From Sphingobacteriaceae bacterium (GTDB lineage Bacteria; Bacteroidota; Bacteroidia; B-17B0; Aurantibacillaceae): 26,970 bases of DNA. The stretch's first letter is position 1. Every line of letters starts with the position of its first letter. Position numbers and translations under genes: made by a program. Below, one piece after another: positions 15,240 to 24,431 of the stretch. The stretch covers positions 1-26,970 of the forward strand of contig JADJLA010000015.1 in assembly GCA_016705695.1 (NCBI GenBank), in the 5' to 3' direction. The notes beneath the pieces were generated by a model. The model did not search any database. It saw nothing but the letters and a program-made list of their open reading frames with translations, and was not told the DNA's origin.

Positions 15240-15382
15240 AATCGTAGACAATCTGTTCCGACAACAGGCAAAACCAATTGAACAACAAATGAAAAACATT
15301 CGACAACCCGACTCACCTGAAAATCCCAACTTTGAAGAATAGACCTGGTGTAAACAAGACGTAAACTGTGTGGCGCCGTGAA

Positions 15383-15478
15383 CTATAACAGCACCCATCT
15401 GGAATTTTTTGCGTTAACGCTCAAATGTCGTGGGGCGGACATTAGCAAAAAACTGCAAGTAGCTGCAAAACGTTAGTG
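15383..15478 (+). repeat. attC-like site 8 (short type)
   Basis: Left core CTATAAC is at 15383-15389 and right core GTTAGTG at 15472-15478. It shares TTTTTTGCGTTAACGCTCAA and GCAAAAAA with sites 1 and 15, but the outer arms (GCACCCATCTGG; CTGCAAGTAGCTGC) pair poorly and the loop carries GGGGCGGACATT, perhaps a mixture of two site types. Confidence 0.72.
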
Positions 15479-15824
15479 GCAAGGCATTCGACCCACGGAC
15501 CTAACAGAAAAAATAACAGTCGACAAAATACCGACAGACATAATGACAGTCATCCATGTGCTTTTTATATGTTTTGTTTTCCTCTGCGCTTGCCGGTGAT
15601 GAGGACATAATGGCTATTCCGCACGGCGTAAGAACATCTGCTTTTGCAAGGTAGTTTTGCTATCACTTGTACATAAGCACTTTGAATCGCTTGTTTTTAC
15701 CATATATAAAAATAGCATATTAAGAAAATTATGATTAATCAAAAAAATAACTTAATTTTAAATTAAAGAAAAGCACTCCTTAGTGAAATGTGCAAATTAC
15801 TTTAACGACATATAATTAACCTAC
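15479..15824. other. Non-coding leader of cassette 8
   Basis: About 345 bases lie between site 8 and the next gene without a credible reading frame. The first half is mixed in composition; the second half is very AT-rich and probably contains the promoter of the gene at 15825. No repeat or RNA structure stood out. Confidence 0.5.
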
Positions 15825-17699
15825 ATGATCAGTTTAAATCCACACAACATCTTAGCACAACTAACATCTTTGTTGCTATTATTCCCATTTTGGGTCATTT
15901 CACAAACTTCTCCTGCAGGTGTCTTAACATCGGCATCATGTAGAATATGGTTAGATGCAGGAGATCTGAATGCAGATGGTAATTACACAAATAACCCAGC
16001 CGTAGGGACCTTTGTAACAACTTGGAATGACAAAAGCGGAAATGCGAACAATTTAACACAAGCCACCGCCTCGGCAAGACCAACTTACAGTATATTAGGC
16101 AGCTTCAATACCTTAAGTTTTGACAACACTGGTGCAAATATAAATTACATGACCGCAACTACTCAAGTCATGTTAACTCCTGGCACTATGTATTTTGTTA
16201 TTCGTGCAACAGATGCCGGAGATGGTGCGAATTGTTTGTTTGATAGAACTGTAGCTAGTAATACGTCTATTCGTTTTGAACAATGGAATAATGCTAATAG
16301 AATTGGATTTACCAAATATGGAGTGTCTGATTACGTATCTACTATTGTTCCCTCTTATGGTTCAAATGTCATACTTTCTTATGTGAAAACTGCTGCTTCG
16401 AATAATGTGGACGTAACACAAAACGCAACTAATAACATTATCACTGTTGGCTCTGCTAATCCTGGTTTGCCTCTGTATGTTTTGGGTAAAAATAGCAGCG
16501 TGGATGGTATGAATGCAAATGTAATGGAGGCGCTGGCATATAATGCTGAATTAAATAGAGCCCAAAGGAATATTGTGGATAATTATTTGTCGGCAAAATA
16601 CGGTGGTATAACAATTCCAACTGATATGTATGTGGGTGATACACCTGCTAACGGAAATTATGACTATGAAGTAGCTGGGATTGGAACTGAAGCAACTGGG
16701 AACAACGCTTCTGCTGCAACTTCTATAACTGGAGGCCTAGAGGCAACACAAGCCACAGCAATGGGTAATGGTGAATACTTGATCTATGGTCATACGGCAG
16801 CAACAAATTCATTGAATACTGCTGATGTTGCGGGAATGAGTGCAGGCCCAAATCAAGCAAGATGGGAAAGGATTTGGTATTTAGATTGGACCCACGTAGG
16901 CGGATCGGTGGAAACAGTTAATTTAACTTTTGATTATAGTGATGGGGGTACTGGTGGTAGCCCTGCTGCGCCTTTAACAAACTATAAGCTGTTATATAGG
17001 GCGGCTTCATCTGGTGCGTGGACAGAGGTGATGAACGCGAGTAGCATAACTGGTGATAGAGTAACATTTAATGCCGTACCTTATACACAAGGAGATGGCT
17101 ATTATACGATTGGTTCTTTGGATTATGTTAATAGTCCACTGCCCTTAACTTTGGTAAAATTTGAAGCAGAAAATTGTGCGGATAAAGTATGTTTGAATTG
17201 GTCTACAGCAACTGAACAAAACACAAGTCATTTTGAAGTTGAGCAAAGCTCAGATGCAGTAAACTGGGCTGATATTTTAAAGATAAACGCAGCAGGAAAC
17301 AGTTACGTATTAAAACAATACGAGGCTGTTGATGAAAATCCCTTAGAGAATATAAGTTATTATAGATTAAAACAATTTGATTTGGATGGTTCTTATACGT
17401 ATAGCGGAATTTTAGCTGTTAGCTTGGATAGGTTATCAAAATTAATTTTTGTAGTCTATCCTAATCCAAATAATGGAGAGTTTATTATAGAAATATCAGG
17501 TGCGAAAGCCAAAACAAATATCACGGTTGAACTCATTGACCAAAGCGGGGAAATTCAATACCAATCTGACTTTTTAATTGAGGATATGACAAAATTCAAA
17601 ATTCCAATAAATCCACCCAACAAACTTAGCGGTGGCATTTACATTTGCAAATTAAAATCAGGGGATAGTGTTTATAATATAAAAGTAATTATTAATTAA
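15825..17699 (+). CDS. LamG/concanavalin-like secreted protein with T9SS sorting domain (cassette 8)
   Basis: This 624-aa protein has a signal peptide near residues 10-26 (ending WVISQ). Residues ~37-260 begin CRIWLDAGDLNADG and continue with TTWNDKSGNANNLTQ and PLYVLGKNSS, the form of LamG/concanavalin-like lectin domains of Bacteroidota surface proteins. The next domain (residues ~265-440) has VGDTPANGNYDYEVAGIGTE and WERIWYLDWTHVG. An FnIII-like stretch follows (PLPLTLVKFEAEN, VCLNWSTATEQNTSHFEVEQ, ISYYRLKQFDLDG). The T9SS end has VYPNPNNGEFIIEI and GGIYICKLKSGD. Likely a surface adhesin or binding protein; the ligand is unknown. It is complete and is the sole gene of cassette 8. Confidence 0.87.
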   Translation: MISLNPHNILAQLTSLLLLFPFWVISQTSPAGVLTSASCRIWLDAGDLNADGNYTNNPAVGTFVTTWNDKSGNANNLTQATASARPTYSILGSFNTLSFDNTGANINYMTATTQVMLTPGTMYFVIRATDAGDGANCLFDRTVASNTSIRFEQWNNANRIGFTKYGVSDYVSTIVPSYGSNVILSYVKTAASNNVDVTQNATNNIITVGSANPGLPLYVLGKNSSVDGMNANVMEALAYNAELNRAQRNIVDNYLSAKYGGITIPTDMYVGDTPANGNYDYEVAGIGTEATGNNASAATSITGGLEATQATAMGNGEYLIYGHTAATNSLNTADVAGMSAGPNQARWERIWYLDWTHVGGSVETVNLTFDYSDGGTGGSPAAPLTNYKLLYRAASSGAWTEVMNASSITGDRVTFNAVPYTQGDGYYTIGSLDYVNSPLPLTLVKFEAENCADKVCLNWSTATEQNTSHFEVEQSSDAVNWADILKINAAGNSYVLKQYEAVDENPLENISYYRLKQFDLDGSYTYSGILAVSLDRLSKLIFVVYPNPNNGEFIIEISGAKAKTNITVELIDQSGEIQYQSDFLIEDMTKFKIPINPPNKLSGGIYICKLKSGDSVYNIKVIIN

Positions 17700-17775
17700 G
17701 AGGTAGGGCTCTCTCAATTTCCCATTTCGTTAAGCACCAACTTTCTCAAATAAAAGACTATATGTAATGCCCAGC

Positions 17776-17959
17776 CACTAACAGCAACTAATGGCCATTG
17801 GGCGGAATTGGGTCATCGCCGCGCGCTATTAACAAGGTCGCTTCGCGAATTTTTATTTGCGGCGGCTAATAAAGTTGGGTATCTTTAAATAACCTTTTAT
17901 CGGTTAAGAAAGTTGAGTGTTCCAAAAGCCCAACGGCCATTAGTCGCAAACCGTTAGCT
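17776..17959 (+). repeat. attC-like site 9 (long type)
   Basis: Left core CACTAAC is at 17776-17782 and right core GTTAGCT at 17953-17959. Arms GCAACTAATGGCCATTGGGC and GCCCAACGGCCATTAGTCGC pair over 20 bp with two A-C mismatches, both T-G wobbles on the bottom strand. The left core matches its own head GTTAGTGGC (15472). Confidence 0.88.
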
Positions 17960-18087
17960 GCAAGCAATCCGAGAATACCCACTAGACGGTATTTCGCCAA
18001 TTGACAAATATCAATAACTTTGACAAAATACTCCAAAGTGAGTACTAAATGACATTTAAAATATAACTAACATTTAAATAAATAATT

Positions 18088-19666
18088 ATGACAAAACGAT
18101 TACTAACATCCGCAATCTTGACTTGTTTAACTCTAATTGGTTACGCACAGCCAACAAACATTTATCAGCCAAATGGCAGTACCACCAATTTTGGCAAGGC
18201 AACATCTGACTCCTTGAACTACTATGTAGTTAATTACCCTGCTTTAACACTTATGAAAATTGACGGTAGTAATGTTGCAACACTTGTCACAACATTAACA
18301 GTTGACCCTTTTCAAACAATGATTTGGAATAAAGGAAAAGGAATTTATCCTGTTGCCAATGGCTCTCCATTTAAGTTGTTTGATGGTTCTGCAGCAACTG
18401 ATATAACAGGCGGCCAACTTCCAATGGCTGGCTTTACTGGAGACAAAGTAATTCAGGGTGATTATTTTCATAAAGGCAACTTCACCTACTTTAGAACATC
18501 TGATAAAATATATAAAACAGATTATACTTCAGCAGCAAGTATTCAAACACTAGCAATAGGTTTTGAAGGTGGTATCAATGAAATGCAACACACAACAAAT
18601 TCAATTATTTGGAGTTCCCAACAGTTTCACCACAATTAAAAAGAATTGATTTAACAAATTAATATTTCCAAATTAGACTCTTCTACAACTGGTGCTTTTG
18701 ATTACGGTACAGTTTACAATAACGAATATTATTATAGCACTCCTTTTGGAGCTGGTTCTCTTGGGGTTAGTAAAGTGTACAAGGTTAGTGACAATGGTAC
18801 TAAAACCGTGTTATACACGGAAACAGCCCCTAATAAAAATTTACTTAAAATTGTTGGCGTCACTCCAAATGGGGTTATTGCCATAATTGCAACCACCAGC
18901 ACTGGATCAGAATACGTTTCTATTTCTGGTGGTATTGCTACACCTTTAAATTTTAATACTGTAGCAAATTCACGTCCTTGTGCTAGTGTTGGACTTGGCA
19001 CTTCAAGAACAACAAATTCTTTAGTTTATTTTGTTACACTCGATACGTTGTATACTGTAAATTCATCTAATAAAGCTTTATGGGTTACAGACGGGACGTT
19101 AGCAGGGACAAAAAAAGTTTTTGGCGGTACGCCAACGACTTTTGCAGCAGATGGTCTAACTCCTCAATTTCCAGGCAGCTCAGAGCATTGTGGAAACGAT
19201 TTGTACTTTAATGGAAAGAACGGAGCAAATGCAGAAAGATTAATTTATGTAAATGGGAGTAATTATAATGTAACAACCTACTCTATAGGTTCTGGGGTTA
19301 CAACACAACCTTCTTTTCGAAAAACAGCAAGTGGCATTACATTAATTGCATTGCCTCTACCCACATCTAGTGCAGAAAGCGGTTTATAAAATCAATTGCT
19401 CGACATTAAGCGGCATAGAAGATAATTTATCAAATCAAATATTATTCAATGTTTTCCCAAATCCAAACAATGGTCAAATAACGATTAAACTTTCAAATAA
19501 AATTGGTAATTGCAAATTGACAGTTTTAATTTATTAGGGAAATAGTACAAACTGAAATAGTTAATGAACAATCAACCAACATTAATTTAAACTTAAAAAC
19601 TGGTTTCTATTTTGTTTCAATCGACAAAAACGGACAAAAGACCACTAGAAAATAATAGTAGAATAA
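18088..19666 (+). pseudogene. Decayed paralogue of the T9SS protein at 10082 (cassette 9)
   Basis: The frame opens with MTKRLLTSAILTCLTLIGYA and is alignable along its length with the gene at 10082. It is broken by a one-base loss near 18606, an extra T near 18658 that restores the frame, an extra G near 19376, and further small indels after 19525. The final IIVE end and the 18 bases after the stop are the same as in the intact copy. Compared with the intact gene, every domain including the T9SS tail (VFPNPNNGQITIKL) can be traced. The leader from the cassette head also matches, so the whole cassette was duplicated before decay. Fragments are unlikely to be functional. Confidence 0.85.
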
Positions 19667-19674
19667 TTGCCAGC

Positions 19675-19804
19675 AGCTAACAGCAAATAAACGTAAGCGG
19701 GCGGACGAGGGAATACAAACATTTGTATCTTCATATAAACATTTGTGCATGTAGACACAGGAAGCTCCGAAAGCCCGCCTACGTCTATTCGCAAACCGTT
19801 AGAG
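19675..19804 (+). repeat. attC-like site 10 (medium type)
   Basis: Left core AGCTAAC is at 19675-19681 and right core GTTAGAG at 19798-19804. Arms GCAAATAAACGTAAGCGGGC and GCCCGCCTACGTCTATTCGC pair with three mismatches, all A opposite C. The left core matches its own head GTTAGCTGC (17953). Confidence 0.87.
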
Positions 19805-20201
19805 TGTAATTGCTGCTCACCACGACTTCAAGACGACACAGTTTTAAAGAAAAAGCTCGCAGAATTTTTTTGGGTAAATCACAGCAGACAAAGAAAAATA
19901 TGCTTTATAATTTTTTAGAACTTATCGGTCAAGTTGCTTCGACAAAAGTCGCGAAAGCTCGCTTTCGAACGACTGGCGTCGCTTAAGCAACTTGCGATGT
20001 AAAGTTCGGAAAAAATGACAAAGTCAAATTTTGCTATAATTTGTAGCAATGCTATGTTTTCCCTTTAGTAAAATGGTCTGACGCCTTTTCTCTTTCGATA
20101 AAAAAAACTGACGCCAATCAGAAAAGATTAGCGTATTTTTTAATCTAAAACATGTGATCGTCCCTGAGTAGACGTAGCTAAAGCGTGCTGTCAGCAACTA
20201 C
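19805..20201. other. Non-coding cassette 10
   Basis: Cassette 10 (19798-20208) has no reading frame of coding character on either strand. It carries a strongly structured element at 19931-19993. A weaker imperfect hairpin lies near 20112-20136 (GCCAATC...GATTAGC) followed by TATTTTTT, which might terminate a + strand transcript. Together these suggest a small RNA rather than a protein. Confidence 0.55.
19931..19993. ncRNA. Palindromic or cloverleaf-like structured element
   Basis: The outer arms AAGTTGCTT (19931-19939) and AAGCAACTT (19985-19993) are perfect complements. Inside, three small stems can form side by side: CGAC-AAAA-GTCG, CGAAAGC-TC-GCTTTCG and CGAC-TGGC-GTCG, giving a cloverleaf. 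The same bases can also form one long extended hairpin, with AGTCG (19947-19951) pairing CGACT (19970-19974) around the central stem. It lacks tRNA-conserved bases, so it is not a tRNA. The strand is not determined. Confidence 0.6.
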
Positions 20202-20384
20202 ACCTAACAGGCGGTCTAGCGCAATTGGGGGAAAGTATCACATCGCTCGGAGCTATTAAATATGTCCCTTCGGGAATTTTATTTGCTCTCGCTAAATTCC
20301 TTTAGTATCTTTAAATAACCTTTGGTCGGTAAACAATCATTGAGCTTCGAAAGCCCAACTGCGCCAGTCCGCCAAACGTTATGT
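20202..20384 (+). repeat. attC-like site 11 (long type)
   Basis: Left core ACCTAAC is at 20202-20208 and right core GTTATGT at 20378-20384. Arms GGCGGTCTAGCGCAATTGGG and CCCAACTGCGCCAGTCCGCC pair with a few mismatches. The left core is only a partial match to its own head (GTTAGAGTG). The loop carries TTTAGTATCTTTAAATAACC. Confidence 0.84.
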
Positions 20385-20454
20385 GTAATGCACCCGCAGA
20401 CAAAATTTCTCGGCTGACAAAAATCTTAGACTTCTGAAATCAATTTTATCCTGA

Positions 20455-22077
20455 CTATTCCAAAACAATTCTTTTCGTTTGACTATGGCCTTTATCACTT
20501 ATTGTTACAAAATACAGACCTTTTGAAAGTCCGCTTAAATTTATCTCATTTAAATAGCCATTTAGACTTCCCTCTTTCAATAATTTACCTGTGACATCAG
20601 TAACTTTATAATCACAAGTAATGTTATTACTAAAAAGACACCTAACTCTTCCGCTTGTTGGATTAGGAAATAACTCAAAAACATTTTCAAATTCATACTC
20701 ATTAAGACCGACGATTTTTCCCATTTTATGTACAAAGACATCGTGCCAACCTGATGGAGAAGAAGTAAGGTTGAAAACGCCAGATGAAGGGTCAAAGTCT
20801 GCGGTTTCACTAAAAAAACCTGTTGAGCAAATATCTCCTGCCCCGTCGCATGCTATTCCATATCCAAAATCTTGCCAAGGTCCTCCAAGTTGAATAACTC
20901 CAATAAGATTTCCGTTACCATCAAGTTTAATTATAAATATATCAAAGCTTCCAATTGTAGTTAGAGTATATGTATTTGGCCCTGGATCAAAGTCAACTGT
21001 TCCATTGAAATCACCTATAATATATATGTTGCCTAAATTATCAACGACAGACGACCTTACTTTTTCCATATCTGGTCCACCAATAGTCTTAGTCCAAACA
21101 GTGTTTCCGTTAGAATCCAATTTATAAATCACCATGTCACCACTCGACCTTGTAATGTATACATTCCCTATACTTTCTGTTCTAATAGAACTTGCTCCAT
21201 AACTTGTAAATTGTTTTGCCCAAATAAAATTCCCATTTAAATCCAATTTACTTGCGAAAGTAGAATATCCTGCCATAAGAGTGAATGTATTTGGGCTCGG
21301 GTCAAAATCTACTGTTCCACTAAAATCTCCTGTTGTATATATGTTTCCAGAAACATCAAGTGCCATGGAAATTCCTTCAGCGCTACTATTTGTGCTACCA
21401 CCAATTTGTTTTACCCAAACGAAATTTCCGTTGACATCTAATTTATTTATAAATGCATGCGATCCATTTGATCCGCTACAAAGTGTAAAAGTGTTTATTC
21501 CAGGATCGAAATCAACTGTATCACGAAAATATCCTGTTGAATAACTATTCCCAAATGAATCTAATACAATAGAATTGCCATTATCCCATTGCTTGCCACC
21601 AATTTTGTTTGCCCAAACAAACCCGCCATTTGCATCAAGTTTTACCACAAATGCGTCAAAGACTCCTGCACTTGCAAGTGTAAAAGTATTCGGGCTTGGA
21701 TCGAAATCAACAGTCCAACAAAATAAACCTGTTAAGTAACAATTGCCTGACAAATCGGTCACAATACATCTACCTTCATCATCTCCTATTGGACTCCCAA
21801 AACTTTTAGCCCACAAAAAATTTCCGTTCGGATCCAATTTGCTTACAAAAACATCAGCACCTCCGCCTGAGCTTAACGTAAATGTTCCGGGACCAGGATC
21901 GAAATCTGCCGTGGCCTCAAACCGACCCGTAGTAAATATATTGCCGTTAACATCTACCGTTATAGAATATCCGAAATCATCGTTGACACCTCCCATTGAT
22001 TTAGCCCAAAGGAAGTTTTGGCCATGGGTTATTCCGCTAAAAATAACCGAGACAATTAAGGCTGACAATATCTTCAT
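20455..22077 (-). CDS. SBBP beta-propeller secreted protein with T9SS sorting domain (cassette 11)
   Basis: This 540-aa protein, the only clear minus-strand gene, has the signal peptide MKILSALIVSVIFSGITHG. The body is built from six or more ~60-residue repeats, each with a variant of ADFDPGPGTFTL and then FVSKLDPNGNFLWAKSFGG, the pattern of SBBP beta-propeller repeats (possibly calcium-binding Asp loops). The last ~70 residues are a T9SS type A sorting domain: LFPNPTSGRVRCLF, VTDVTGKLL, LSKGLYFVTI and the basic end TKRIVLE. It should be a secreted or surface protein. It lies in cassette 11 facing opposite to the array, so it needs its own promoter, likely within 22078-22187. Confidence 0.87.
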   Translation of the reverse strand: MKILSALIVSVIFSGITHGQNFLWAKSMGGVNDDFGYSITVDVNGNIFTTGRFEATADFDPGPGTFTLSSGGGADVFVSKLDPNGNFLWAKSFGSPIGDDEGRCIVTDLSGNCYLTGLFCWTVDFDPSPNTFTLASAGVFDAFVVKLDANGGFVWANKIGGKQWDNGNSIVLDSFGNSYSTGYFRDTVDFDPGINTFTLCSGSNGSHAFINKLDVNGNFVWVKQIGGSTNSSAEGISMALDVSGNIYTTGDFSGTVDFDPSPNTFTLMAGYSTFASKLDLNGNFIWAKQFTSYGASSIRTESIGNVYITRSSGDMVIYKLDSNGNTVWTKTIGGPDMEKVRSSVVDNLGNIYIIGDFNGTVDFDPGPNTYTLTTIGSFDIFIIKLDGNGNLIGVIQLGGPWQDFGYGIACDGAGDICSTGFFSETADFDPSSGVFNLTSSPSGWHDVFVHKMGKIVGLNEYEFENVFELFPNPTSGRVRCLFSNNITCDYKVTDVTGKLLKEGSLNGYLNEINLSGLSKGLYFVTISDKGHSQTKRIVLE

Positions 22078-22187
22078 CTATTAGCTAATTTAGTTCTTTT
22101 AATTCACTTGGACAACTGTTTTAACTGTTACGGACAAAAACCCAAGACATGCAGACACGCAGAAAAATCTTTGTGTTGGTGCACTAC

Positions 22188-22317
22188 ACATAACAGCAAC
22201 TACTGGCAAGCGGGCGGACGAGGGAATAAAAACTTTAGTATCTTTAAACAACCTTTTGTGGGTATAGACACAGGAAGCTTCGAAAGCCCGCCTGCCAGTA
22301 GTCGCAAAACGTTACCA
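22188..22317 (+). repeat. attC-like site 12 (medium type)
   Basis: Left core ACATAAC is at 22188-22194 and right core GTTACCA at 22311-22317. Arms 22196-22215 and 22286-22305 pair over 20 bp with two A-C mismatches. The extended left core ACACATAAC matches the head of its own cassette at 20378 exactly and does not match the following head. Confidence 0.9.
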
Positions 22318-22342
22318 GTAACCAGCCGGACATTATAATAAA

Positions 22343-23392
22343 ATGAATCAAGACGAAACAAGTAAATTTATTGATCTCTATTTTGACGAAGTTCTAAGGC
22401 CAATATTGCCGAATGTCAAAAAAGGCGGACATTCAAGCTGGGGTAATGCAGACGGAAGTAATCAGTCTGTTCAAATGGATTTGCTCGGATTAGCGGAAAC
22501 TTATAACCAAAGTATTTACTGTTACTCAGGTCCTTTGACTTTTATACATTATACAAGCATCGACAGTATTATTAATATTCTTAATACCGGCTCAATTAGG
22601 TTGTACGATCTAAACAACATGACCGATCCAAATGAAATGAATTATGCATTTAATCATATTGCAGAAGAAATAAATCATGATAAAGTAAAGAATTTAAAAA
22701 GTCAGATTTTTTCGTTTTCATTTTGCAAATATAACGCAACTGATTTACTTGATGACTTTGAAATGTGGAGGCTATACGGTTTGGACGGAAACGGAATTGG
22801 ATTAGTTTTTTCAATTGATCAAAACAATCGTGACACATGGCATCACTGTATTCTTTCTGAAATTTTATACGGCGAGAATAAAAAGAAAAGTCTTCTTGAA
22901 TTTCGTGAGAGAGACAAGGCGTTTAAGGAAAAATATAAAAATGACATAACACTTGAAAACACTCACGAATTAGCACTTGCAATGGCCTCATTGCATAAAG
23001 ACGACATTTTTATTAATGAAAAAGAAGTTCGTTTGCTCTGGACGACAAAAGCAAACAACAAAATTTGGCATGATCACGACACAGACTATGACATTTATGA
23101 AACCTTGAACAAGGACGGCGACAAAACTCATTATTTTAATTTAAAACTTTATTCTCCGAACTTATTTCAAGAATTGAGAAAAAAAGAAGCTGAATCAAGT
23201 GAGTATCCTCAAGCTTTTGCCAAGTTCACAAAACTTCACAGACCTAAAATACAGATTGACAAAATAATTCTTGGGTATCGTATCAAAAATGAAAATCTAT
23301 TTAAGGTTTCAGAATTGTTAAAGGCGTTAGCGATCAAAAGATACGGCGCTTTTATACCAATCGAAAGCAGTTCGCTAATTAAAAAGTTCTAA
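22343..23392 (+). CDS. DUF2971-family protein (cassette 12)
   Basis: This 349-aa soluble protein has an N-terminal ~70-residue part and then the DUF2971 features FIHYTSIDSIINILNTGSIR, LNNMTDPNEMNYAF, FSFCKYNATDLLDDFEMWRL, and YGLDGNGIGLVFSIDQ. The C-terminal region (KIQIDKIILGYRIK) has the family's closing strand. DUF2971 has no settled function. It is common in accessory regions, including near defence genes, so a phage- or stress-related role is possible but not shown. It is full length and the only gene of cassette 12, starting 26 nt after the site. No signal peptide or membrane segment is present. Confidence 0.82.
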   Translation: MNQDETSKFIDLYFDEVLRPILPNVKKGGHSSWGNADGSNQSVQMDLLGLAETYNQSIYCYSGPLTFIHYTSIDSIINILNTGSIRLYDLNNMTDPNEMNYAFNHIAEEINHDKVKNLKSQIFSFSFCKYNATDLLDDFEMWRLYGLDGNGIGLVFSIDQNNRDTWHHCILSEILYGENKKKSLLEFRERDKAFKEKYKNDITLENTHELALAMASLHKDDIFINEKEVRLLWTTKANNKIWHDHDTDYDIYETLNKDGDKTHYFNLKLYSPNLFQELRKKEAESSEYPQAFAKFTKLHRPKIQIDKIILGYRIKNENLFKVSELLKALAIKRYGAFIPIESSSLIKKF

Positions 23393-23414
23393 AATTCTAT
23401 ATGCGGCTGGCAAC

Positions 23415-23597
23415 TGCTAACCAGCAAGCAAAAGTAAGCGGGCGGACTCGGGTCATCGTTCGCGCGCAAAATAGCGGCCACTTCGTGAAATTTTATTTGC
23501 GGCTCACTAATAAACTAAGTATCTTCAAATAACCTTTGGTCGGTTGGAAAGATGGTGCTTCGAAAGCCCGCTTACTCTTGCTTGCCAAACGTTAGCA
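23415..23597 (+). repeat. attC-like site 13 (long type)
   Basis: Left core TGCTAAC is at 23415-23421 and right core GTTAGCA at 23591-23597. The stem and loop are almost base-for-base the same as site 3, including CGTTCGCGCGCAAAA and CTTCGTGAAATTTTATTTGC. The left core matches its own head GTTACCAGT with one mismatch. Confidence 0.88.
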
Positions 23598-23647
23598 CTA
23601 ATTGCCGCGGACAGACTTTCGGCAGACAAAAAACATTTCGGCAGACA

Positions 23648-24181
23648 ATGAGCATTAAATTGAAAATAATATTCTTAGCCCTAACGACAATTTACACATT
23701 GACATTGCTGTTTACGGACTTCACAATAGTCGGTTGGTGGCCAAATATTATTTTTTGTATTTTTCTTTTATTCATTTCATGGGTCTTTATCTTCAGACAT
23801 AAAACGGAAAAATTATGGCTGACAATTGCAATGAGAGCAATAATTATTGTATTTTCTGTTCTATGCATTCGGTACGCAGGACCTGTAATTTTTAATCCAT
23901 TCGCTTGGGACACTTTTAGTATGCGAAGTTTTTATTTTCAAAACGTAGACGGTAGACTTTTCAACGCATACTTCACCCCTGTTGGTTCATATTCTGGAGG
24001 CTATGGACATTTCTTAATTACTGAAAGCCCGACTTACTTCCCTTTAATTGAAAAGGACGTTTACTACAATAGAACAGTTGAGCACGACTTTTCCGACGAC
24101 ATGTTCGACGGGCAACCAACCGACAATTACTCTATCGTCAGACAATACATAAAAGATGAAGTCATTAATAAAAAACAATAA
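23648..24181 (+). CDS. Multi-pass membrane protein with soluble C-terminal domain (cassette 13)
   Basis: This 177-aa protein starts at ATG 23648; an upstream ATG frame beginning at 23552 runs through site 13 and is rejected. Three hydrophobic helices (residues ~6-24, 30-48 and 58-80) come first. A ~90-residue polar tail follows, rich in aromatic residues and glycine (FYFQNVDGRLFNAYFTPVG, GGYGHFLITESPTYFPL). No family is recognised. The tail probably lies on one face of the inner membrane. It is the single gene of its cassette, with a 51-nt leader. Confidence 0.68.
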   Translation: MSIKLKIIFLALTTIYTLTLLFTDFTIVGWWPNIIFCIFLLFISWVFIFRHKTEKLWLTIAMRAIIIVFSVLCIRYAGPVIFNPFAWDTFSMRSFYFQNVDGRLFNAYFTPVGSYSGGYGHFLITESPTYFPLIEKDVYYNRTVEHDFSDDMFDGQPTDNYSIVRQYIKDEVINKKQ

Positions 24182-24226
24182 ATCTGCGGACACTTGAGCG
24201 AGACGCACCTGTGGGGCGGCAACAAG

Positions 24227-24408
24227 TGCTAACAGCAAATTCGCCCAATGCGGGGACTCGGTCATCGCTCGCGCACGGACAAGTTGCCTGCTTCGCAGAC
24301 GTTTTTTTGTGGCTCGCTAAAAAACAGTTATCTTCGATATAAACATTTGTGCGTATAGAAACAGGAAGCTTCGAAAGCCGCACTGGGCAAATTCGCCAAA
24401 CGTTAGCG
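24227..24408 (+). repeat. attC-like site 14 (long type)
   Basis: Left core TGCTAAC is at 24227-24233 and right core GTTAGCG at 24402-24408. The arms GCAAATTCGCCCAATGCGG and CCGCACTGGGCAAATTCGC pair with four mismatches, all of the kind that become wobbles on the bottom strand. The extended left core AGTGCTAAC matches its own head GTTAGCACT. Confidence 0.88.
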
Positions 24409-24431
24409 GCAAGGCTGACAAAATAACGAAT

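Noticed and set aside
19931..19993. tRNA gene
   Set aside because: The cloverleaf-like fold is only 63 bases, lacks the acceptor CCA region, the T-loop and D-loop conserved bases, and has an alternative long hairpin.
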